Source: Flaccisagitta enflata (taxonomy: Eukaryota; Chaetognatha; Sagittoidea; Aphragmophora). From it: a DNA stretch of 64,000 nt. Below are positions 57,181 to 64,000 of this stretch, one piece after another. How positions within the stretch are numbered: position 1 is the stretch's first letter; each line of letters opens with the position of its first letter. The notes below the pieces were generated by a model. It had not been told where the DNA came from. It ran no database searches and worked only from the letters and a program-made list of their open reading frames with translations. A program made the translations under genes and the position numbers. Where the stretch lies: NCBI GenBank assembly GCA_965153355.1, contig OZ231127.1, forward strand, positions 86,924,001 through 86,988,000, written 5' to 3'.

Positions 57181-57570
57181 GAGAGAAAAAGAAAAAAACA
57201 AGGAAAAAAGAGGTTAAAAGAGAGAGAGACGAATTGAAGCGAAACAAAGAAAGAGAAACGTACAAATTAAAGGCAATAAGAACAATACCAATGAGATTGA
57301 GTGACACATACTTTTGAGATCGACATTGCCTATCACGTACAACTTCTTTAGTTACTTATTTTTTTCATAGTGCAAAACTTATGTGTGAATAAATGACATA
57401 TATGATTTAGTAGTAACACCTCCAAACAAGATTGATACCGCAAACACAAAATCTCAGATCTTTGGGAAAAAGAATCGAGATTCGAGAGCCAAGAGAAACA
57501 AACAGCAGAAAATTTATCGCGATGGGAGATGGCGTAAGAATTATGAGCGGCAATGAATCGACTGATATCA
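57180..57570. other. Gene-free sequence
   Basis: AT-rich sequence with purine runs on its left side. No motif, terminal repeat or credible frame is seen. Confidence 0.4.
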
Positions 57571-57840
57571 GAGAGAGAGAGAGAGAGAGTAGAGACAATG
57601 ACAGACAGCGAAAGAGAGAGAGCAGGAAAGTTAAAAAGAAAGAAAGAATAACGAAGGAGAAGAAAAGAAGAAGAAGAAAAAAAAGAAAGAAACAAAGAAA
57701 CAAAGAAACAAAGAAACAAAAAACAAAAAAGAAACAAAGACAGAAAGAAACAACGAAACAAAGAAACAAAGAAAGAAAGAAACAAAGATAGAAAGAAAGA
57801 AAGATAGAAACAAATGAAGAAAATAAGAAAGAAAAAAGGA

Positions 57841-57872
<32 letters not shown>

Positions 57873-57876
57873 AAAA

Positions 57877-57908
<32 letters not shown>

Positions 57909-57912
57909 ATGA

Positions 57913-57992
<80 letters not shown>

Positions 57993-58135
57993 ATGAAGAA
58001 AAAAGAAAGAAAGAAAGAAAAGAAGAAAGAAAAGAAAGAAAAGAAAAGAAGAAAAAGAAAGAAAAAAAGAAAAAGAAAAAAGAAAAAAGGGAGAAGTAGA
58101 GGAAGGAAGCACGAAAATGAAAGAAAGAGAGCAAA
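57570..58135. repeat. (AAAG)n / (AAAC)n purine-rich microsatellite, about 560 bp
   Basis: Short AG start, then GAAACAAA words, then about 150 bp of pure GAAA (57840-57990), ending in AAGAAA mixtures. Lys/Glu and Phe/Ser frames are artefacts. Confidence 0.96.
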
Positions 58136-58454
58136 GCAGTAACGAAAGATTAAATGACAAAAGTTCTTCAGGGGAAATGGTTCGGTAAATGAGGGGGGGG
58201 GTGGGTTCGAGGAAATGGAAATGAGAATTGCGGTTTTCTTGTGTGGGTAACATTGGTGGGATTGGGCAGAGGATGATAAAAGTCGTTATATCAAATCGCG
58301 TGTCATGATTTGATGGGGGTTTGGGGGTTCTCATTGGTCAACGGGGGAAGAGCTGATTGAGGCTTTGATCGATCATTAAGAGTGGGTGTGGCGTCCGCAT
58401 TGGCGATAGTCCGACAGTTGTGGTGGTGATGGTGGTTCCTTCCACTGATCGATT

Positions 58455-58915
58455 AAATAGGTGACGATGGTGGTGGTGGTGGTCACGCGGTGGTGAGGGT
58501 GTTGGTGGTGGTGGTGGTGGTGGTGGTGGTGGTGGTGGTGGTGGTGGTGGTGGTGGTGGTGGTGGTGGTGGTGGTGGGGGTGGTGGTGGTGGTGGTGGTG
58601 GTGGTGGTGGTGGTGGTGGTGGTGGTGGTGGTGGTGGTGGTGGTGGTGGTGGTGGTGGTGGTGGTGGTGGTGGTGGTGGTGGTGGTGGTGGTGGTTGTGT
58701 GGAGGTCGTGGTGGTGGTGGTGGTGGTGGTGGTGGTGGTGGTGGTGGTGGTGGTGGTGGTGGTGGTCACGGCGATGTTGATGGTGGTGGTGGTGGTGGAG
58801 GTGGTGGTGGTGGTGATGGTCATGGCGATGGTGGTGGTGGCGGTAAACTGTGGTGGTGGTGGTGGTGGTGGTGGTGGTGGTGGTGGCGGTGGTGGTGGTG
58901 GTGGAGGTAATGATA
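58455..58915. repeat. (GGT)n trinucleotide array, about 460 bp
   Basis: Nearly pure GGT from 58500 to 58690, then GGT with GGTCACGGCGATGTTGAT interruptions. Poly-Pro, poly-Thr, poly-His and poly-Val frames are artefacts. Confidence 0.97.
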
Positions 58916-58934
58916 GTGATGGTCATGGCGTTGG

Positions 58935-60525
58935 TGGCTGCTTGGACTGATCATGTGTGGTGGTTATGGTATAGTTGGTGTCAGCTTGGACTGATCATTC
59001 GTGGTGGTTATGGTGTAGTTGGTGTCGGCTTGGACTGATCATTTGTGGTGGTTATGGTGTAGTTGGTGTCGGCTTGGACTGATCATTTGTGGAGGTTATG
59101 GTGTAGTTGGTGTCGGCTTGGACTGATCATTTGTGGAGGTTATGGTGTAGTTGGTGTCAGCTTGGACTGATCATTTGTGGTGGTTATGGTGTAGTTGGTG
59201 TCGGCTTGGACTGATCATTTGTGGTGGTTATGGTGTAGTTGGTGTCGGCTTGGACTGATCATTTGTGGTCGTTATGGTGTAGTTGGTGTCAGCTTGGACT
59301 GATCATTTGTGGTGGTTATGGTGTAGTTGGTGTCGGCTTGGACTGATTATTTGTGGAGGTTATGGTGTAGTTGGTGTCAGCTTGGACTGATCATTTGTGG
59401 TGGTTATGGTGTAGTTGGTGTCGGCTTGGACTGATCATTTGTGGTGGTTATGGTGTAGTTGGTGTCGGCTTGGACTGATCATTTGTGGTGGTTATGGTGT
59501 AGTTGGTGTCGGCTTGGACTGATCATTTGTGGTGGTTATGGTGTAGTTGGTGTCGGCTTGGACTGATCATTTGTGGTCGTTATGGTGTAGTTGGTGTCGG
59601 CTTGGACTGATCATTTGTGGAGGTTATGGTGTAGTTGGTGTCGGCTTGGACTGATCATTTGTGGAGGTTATGGTGTAGTTGGTGTCAGCTTGGACTGATC
59701 ATTTGTGGTGGTTATGGTGTAGTTGGTGTCGGCTTGGACTGATCATTTGTGGTCGTTATGGTGTAGTTGGTGTCGGCTTGGACTGATCATTTGTGGTGGT
59801 TATGGTGTAGTTGGTGTCGGCTTGGACTGATCATTTGTGGTCGTTATGGTGTAGTTGGTGTCGGCTTGGACTGATCATTTGTGGTGGTTATGGTGTAGTT
59901 GGTGTCGGCTTGGACTGATTATTTGTGGAGGTTATGGTGTAGTTGGTGTCAGCTTGGACTGATCATTTGTGGTGGTTATGGTGTAGTTGGTGTCGGCTTG
60001 GACTGATCATTTGTGGAGGTTATGGTGTAGTTGGTGTCAGCTTGGACTGATCATTTGTGGTGGTTATGGTGTAGTTGGTGTCGGCTTGGACTGATCATTT
60101 GTGGTGGTTATGGTGTAGTTGGTGTCAGCTTGAACTGATCATTTGTGGTGGTTATGGTGTAGTTGGTGTCGGCTTGAACTGATCATTTGTGGAGGTTATG
60201 GTGTAGTTGGTGTCTGCTTGAACTGATCATTTGTGGTGGTTATGGTGTAGTTGGTGTCGGCTTGAACTGATCATTTGTGGTGGTTATGGTGTAGTTGGTG
60301 GCTGCTTGAACTGATCATTTGTGGTGGTTATGGTGTAGTTGGTGTCGGCTTGGACTGATCATTTGTGGTGGCTATGGTGTAGTTGGTGTCGGCTTGGACT
60401 GATCATTTGTGGTCGTTATGGTGTAGTTGGTGTCGGCTTGGACTGATCATTTGTGGTGGTTATGGTGTAGTTGGTGTCGGCTTGGACTGATCATTTGTGG
60501 TCGTTATGGTGTAGTTGGTGTCGGC
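58935..60525. repeat. 44-bp minisatellite, about 36 units, with TGATCA core
   Basis: The unit is TTGGACTGATCATTTGTGG then TGGTTATGGTGTAGTTGG then TGTCGGC. Very little drift: variants are G/A in GGTGGTTATG (GGAGG, GGTCG), TCAGC/TCGGC and TTGGAC/TTGAAC. The order of variants shows block duplication. Follows 20 bp after the GGT array. Confidence 0.95.
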
Positions 60526-60990
60526 TTTGGCAAATCCCACAGATCATTGGTCTGCAATATAGATTCCGCAATTCTGCAATTTCCTCTGACTGGTCTTACA
60601 TTCTAACTACTTATTTATTCTAAAGCCTGCCATAACTGGATGAATTAATGCAGTCAAGCTTAAATGGGCCAATATTACAGAGGCGAAATGGGGCGGGTTT
60701 TTTTTTTATACATATAAATTGATGCGGAGATATCCGTATGAAAATGAAGGCGTGGAAATGGAAATGGAAATGTATAAAAGCTATTGGCTTGTAAGAGAAT
60801 TTAGGAAGGTTGATTGAACGTTAGTTACAACACAGTCACAGCACACTTACAACTTTACTTAAATGGGCGTTTGGATCTAACAGGCTGGGTAAAAAATTTT
60901 GCACAAAGACATGAGTATAAAAATGACACTTTAAGGTATTCTGAAAAGATGAAATTTGAATCATAACCAACAGTAGTATGGCCCATTATT
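60526..60990. other. Gene-free sequence
   Basis: Unique sequence with a short GGAAATGGAAATGGAAATG run near 60755. AACAGGCTGGGTAAAAAATT near 60880 resembles the TIR of the 54665 element, but no matching right end was found. Confidence 0.4.
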
Positions 60991-60994
60991 CTCT

Positions 60995-61235
60995 TGTGCA
61001 ATTGCTGTGGGTGGGCAGGGGCATCTAACCCTTACCCACACCCCAACCCCCACCTCCATCCACACAAAAACATGAAAAAGTATCTGAAACGCTCAATTTT
61101 ACACTTTTTGACTCAATCATTATGGACCAATGGACGGACGGAACAACTGAGGGAAGGACAAACGGAGGGACGGACCAATGGACCCACGGACCAACGAAGC
61201 CTTATATACAGTGTCTGCGACTAAAAAGTCGGATC
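60995..61235 (+). repeat. CAAGGCC element, diverged copy without head
   Basis: TGTGGGTGGGCAGGGGCATC, CCACACCCCAACCCCCACC, ACCAATGGACGGACGGAAC, GACGGACCAATGGACC and finally GTGTCTGCGACTAAAAAGTC. Confidence 0.6.
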
Positions 61236-61311
61236 ATTAGATTGTAAAAATCAACTGATTGAACATTCAAGTATTGGCAGAGATGAAGATGAAACTTATT
61301 TTTTCTTTTTT

Positions 61312-61975
61312 TTAGTCGCATGCACGCGACTCTACTATCTTGCTAAAAAGTATATCGACAAGATACAATACAGTTCAATTTTTTATCAAATTATGCATGC
61401 AACATTTGTAAACTATGACTTCTACTTTGTGTGACCTTTCTAGGCATCAACTTTGGCTTCCATGCGCCTTGGTATGCTTTTGTAAAGCAATTGAAGGTAT
61501 GATGGCGTGGTGTTCTCCCACATCTAGAGAGCGATTCTTTTCAGCCCAGCTTTTGACATGGCACGTTCTTATTTCTGCAGCTTCTTACTATTCATCAGTT
61601 TGATGTCTGCACTGTTTCGAGGCCAACCCGGAAACAACTTGATGCTGTAGTAAATACTTCATTGTAAGGGCGCTGTCCGCCAGAGCAACACTTCTCCTCA
61701 GCTGGTGTCTTCCACAATCTCTAAAATTCTAAAATGCAATTTTGTCGCCATTTTCCACTTGAAGCAGTAACTTTGTTTTGCTTGTCATTTCTAAACGAGT
61801 AAACTTAGAACAATGCGGTTTGCGCCATTCGATCGGAAATTCGATGAAGTTTCCAAGCGTCACCGATTTTCCTATGTTTGCATCATTTTTTTGGTAGTTA
61901 TGGCCCATAAAGCTTGTCGATATACATATTAGCAAGATAGTACAACCTGCTTTGTCGGTCCGTCGCACTAAGGGC
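61312..61975 (-). repeat. CAAGGCC element, reverse copy split by a MITE
   Basis: TTTAGTCGCATGCACGCGAC then TCTA before the insertion, and CAACCTGCTTTGTCGGTCCG then TCGCAC after it. Joining these gives GACTCTACAACCTGCTTTGT, the family sequence. Confidence 0.85.
61335..61940. mobile_element. MITE with TIR CTATCTTGCTAA, TA duplication, nested in a CAAGGCC copy
   Basis: TA-CTATCTTGCTAAAAAGTATA then TCGACAAG at the left mirrors TA-CTATCTTGCTAATATGTATA then TCGACAAG reversed at the right. Length 606 bp. A weak internal module lies at about 61786-61850 (CATTTCTAAACGAGTAAACT). A 62-codon frame inside has no motif. Confidence 0.9.
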
Positions 61976-62900
61976 CACGGATTGCGCTTGATGGCTCCTT
62001 GGGTATTTGGGTGAAAATTTTCCTCTCTGCTATATGGCTCAAACTAAGTAAACTGGTCATGGTAGCATTTGTTCATATATTACCGGTCCATATGACAGGT
62101 TTTATGGCGATTTAGAGTGAGAAAAGGCGACCTAAATGGACATTACTACGAAAAATGCTGAATTTCAAGAAAAATCAATGATTTTTTTGGATTATCTGTT
62201 AAGATTACAAAAAGCTCATGATATCTTCAATATTGGATTGGATTCCTTCATTAATGTTTACATGTCTGGAAAAATTAAAAAAATCAATATTTTTTACATC
62301 TTTAGCGCTAATAAATTAGTCTACTATTACTACATATTTGACCTAATTTGCATGCTTTTATTACCCTATAGATATAAAAAATCGCACAAAGACGCACAAT
62401 GAGCGACGTATGCCAAAATGTAGTTCAAGGGGTCCTGAATCCAGAATGCTATGGCTCAAGCCATGCTTCGCCGTGCAAATTGCAATTTTTTTGGCCTAAA
62501 ATGGACAAGTAGTAATGTGGATAAAAGTCAAAATCTATATTTGATTGGAAGAAAAATGAGCAAAATGAGCTAAATGAGCAAAAAAGATGATTTTTTTTAG
62601 CACCTTATTGAGGAATTTTTTGAACAAAGACAAAAATTTTATGGATTTGGTCAAATTATTAGACAACTTAAGTATTAAATGTAAGAGAGTTTAGCAGTAT
62701 TTTTCACTTGATTTTCTCAAATTTCTCTTCTTTTGCACTCTAAGGTCATAAAGCTTTTAATCCAATAGAAATGAGTCAATATTGGGTAGAAATAGTTTCA
62801 TAACATCTGAAAATATGCAGAAAAATGTTTTTCACTGTGTATATTTCATAAGGAACAGTGTAATGGAAAAGATGCAATGTCAATCCCCAATGAGCCACCT
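61976..62900. other. AT-rich sequence, nothing recognised
   Basis: Contains an 88-codon frame (62136-62402) of low-complexity Ile/Lys/Phe composition without motifs. No terminal repeats, arrays or RNA genes were found. Confidence 0.45.
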
Positions 62901-62904
62901 AGCG

Positions 62905-63452
62905 CACAATTCAGCCCACAGTGCGTCGGTCTGTCGGTCCGTCCGTCGGTCCATCCGTTGGTCCGTCCGTTGGTCCGTCCGTTGGTCCGTCCGTTGGTCC
63001 GTCCATTGGTCCGTCTGTCGGTCCGTCCTTCTGTCCGTCTGTCCGTCCTTCCGTCCGTCTGTCCGTCCGTCCATCTGTCCGTCCGTCCGTCCGTCTGTCC
63101 GTCCCTCTGTCCATCTGTCTGTCCGTCCGTCCGTCCGCCCGTTCATCACACTTTACTTTTTTATTATACTTTAAGTTATTTCTAGTCATTCTAAGTCATC
63201 CTTAGTCATCCTAAGTCATCCTAAGTCATTCTAATTCATTCTAAGTCATTCTAAGTCATTCTAAGTCATTCTAAGTCATTCTAAGTTATTCTAAGTCCCT
63301 TAAGTCAAATAGGTCAAAGTAGTCATTTCAGTCATTTTAGGTCTTTTTAAGTCATTTAAAGTTGTCTTGAGTCATTTTAAGTCATCTTGTGTCAATAAAA
63401 GTCATCTTAAGTTATTTATGTCTCGCACGCGACTTATAGGTGTTGGCCTTGT
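62905..63452 (-). repeat. CAAGGCC element, long reverse copy with large tetranucleotide core and period-10 filler
   Basis: A GTCCGTCG/GTCCGTTG core of about 225 bp (62920-63145) is followed by CACACTTTACTTTT. Then come about 25 words of TCATTCTAAG/TCATCCTAAG type (63180-63420), TCTCGCACGCGACTTATAGG and TGTTGGCCTTGTTC. The terminal palindrome is missing on the left. Long proline/serine frames in the core are artefacts. Confidence 0.88.
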
Positions 63453-63564
63453 TCTCTTTGGTGTTGCTTAGCTTTGCTTTTCTTTACGTTGCATCCAACG
63501 CTTTGATTTAGTTATTTCTATTGTGGGCGGGGATATGTCTGATAGGTGGTGAAAAGTAATGAAA

Positions 63565-63640
63565 AAGAGAGAGAGACAGACAGACAGAGAGACAGAGAGA
63601 GAGAGACAAATAAACAGACAGACAGACATTCAAACAGACA
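63565..63640. repeat. (GACA)n / (GA)n short array
   Basis: GAGAGAGACAGACAGACAGA and ACAGACAGACAGACATTC. Confidence 0.85.
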
Positions 63641-63965
63641 GTAAGCCATAATCTGTTCGTCATGGGCTTTTCGGCGAATACAGCAGAATAGTAAAGGGCA
63701 ATTGTGAATGCAAGAAACTTTTCATTGCTGAATTTGCCGAAATCCCCCTTCTCAACTTACGGTTTCAATATCAGTCGCGTTCAATTTAAAGCCGAGTAAA
63801 TCTGGTCGGTCCGTCTGTCGTATCGTTATCTGGGCAATATTTGATTTTTTTTTTTTTTTGGCGTCTTCGCCATTTCTTCGACTTCCATTGTATATTATTA
63901 CGATCTTCCCGAATAATCTGTTTGTTTGTTTGTTTTTCTTTAATGTTTCCTATCTTTACTTCTTA

Positions 63966-64000
63966 CTTCCTTTCTTTCTTTCTTTCTTTCTTTCTTTCCT
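63966..64000. repeat. (TTTC)n microsatellite running off the window
   Basis: CTTTCTTTCTTTCTTTC to the last base; the true length is unknown. Confidence 0.9.

Noticed and set aside
57348-58334. 328-codon minus-strand Phe/Leu/Ser frame
   Set aside because: Comes from the GAAA microsatellite; the non-repeat ends show no conserved motif.
58338-58926. Poly-proline, poly-threonine and poly-histidine frames
   Set aside because: Trinucleotide GGT/ACC repeat read in three frames.
62877-63205. Proline/serine-rich open frames
   Set aside because: Tetranucleotide GTCC/GTCG core of a dispersed element read in several frames.

Overview
This window is nuclear DNA from an animal, most likely a marine or aquatic invertebrate with a large, repeat-dense genome. 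The reasons are split genes with GT-AG introns, an ionotropic-receptor-like gene, a two-membrane-segment channel subunit gene, and very heavy loads of microsatellites, minisatellites and small inverted-repeat DNA transposons. The species cannot be fixed from the sequence. A crustacean or other protostome is plausible, but that is a guess.

The best gene lies on the + strand at 15642-30835. Six exons whose splice phases all match give a 276-residue protein. It has two membrane segments, an extracellular loop with eight cysteines and four N-glycosylation sequons, and a basic cytoplasmic tail. The cysteine pattern, N-C-x-C-x3-C-x5-C then F-S-C-x-Y, is that of the BK-channel beta subunit family (KCNMB). 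The gene's 4.6 kb second intron is largely a 70-bp satellite. Its unit is a copy of the 3' end of exon 2 together with the 5' splice site, repeated about 44 times and interrupted by a hAT-like element with an 8-bp target duplication. The third intron (8.2 kb) holds, on the opposite strand, a two-exon ionotropic glutamate receptor-like gene (21908-25609) carrying a stop codon and at least one frameshift. A second damaged protein gene at 8560-9694 belongs to a repetitive, transposon-like family with a PIN/FEN-like acidic core and a Cys-rich tail.

The rest is repeat. (1) About fourteen short elements flanked by TA, many beginning CAGGG or CCGGG (mariner-type MITEs); several with different ends share one internal 60-70 bp module. 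(2) hAT-like and PIF/Harbinger-like MITEs with 8-bp and TTA/TAA duplications. (3) A dispersed family, here called the CAAGGCC element, made of a conserved head, a variable GACG/GACC tetranucleotide core, and a tail that is a 16-bp palindrome followed by ACTAAAA. (4) Foldback elements with inverted arrays of about 20-bp units between ends containing GGCCCCgAAGGGG. (5) Long satellites: 70 bp (16266-20636), about 60 bp (42320-43275), 29 bp (44930-49080), 106 bp (51532-52985) and 44 bp (58935-60525). (6) AG, CT, AAC, AAAG, ACATCT, ACCATC and GGT microsatellites.

Region by region: 1-8.5 kb is repeats and non-coding DNA; 8.5-9.7 kb is the damaged transposon-like gene; 10-15.5 kb is MITEs and microsatellites; 15.6-30.8 kb is the channel-subunit gene with its nested antisense receptor; 31-64 kb has no supportable gene. 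Most open frames in the window come from simple repeats and are not listed.
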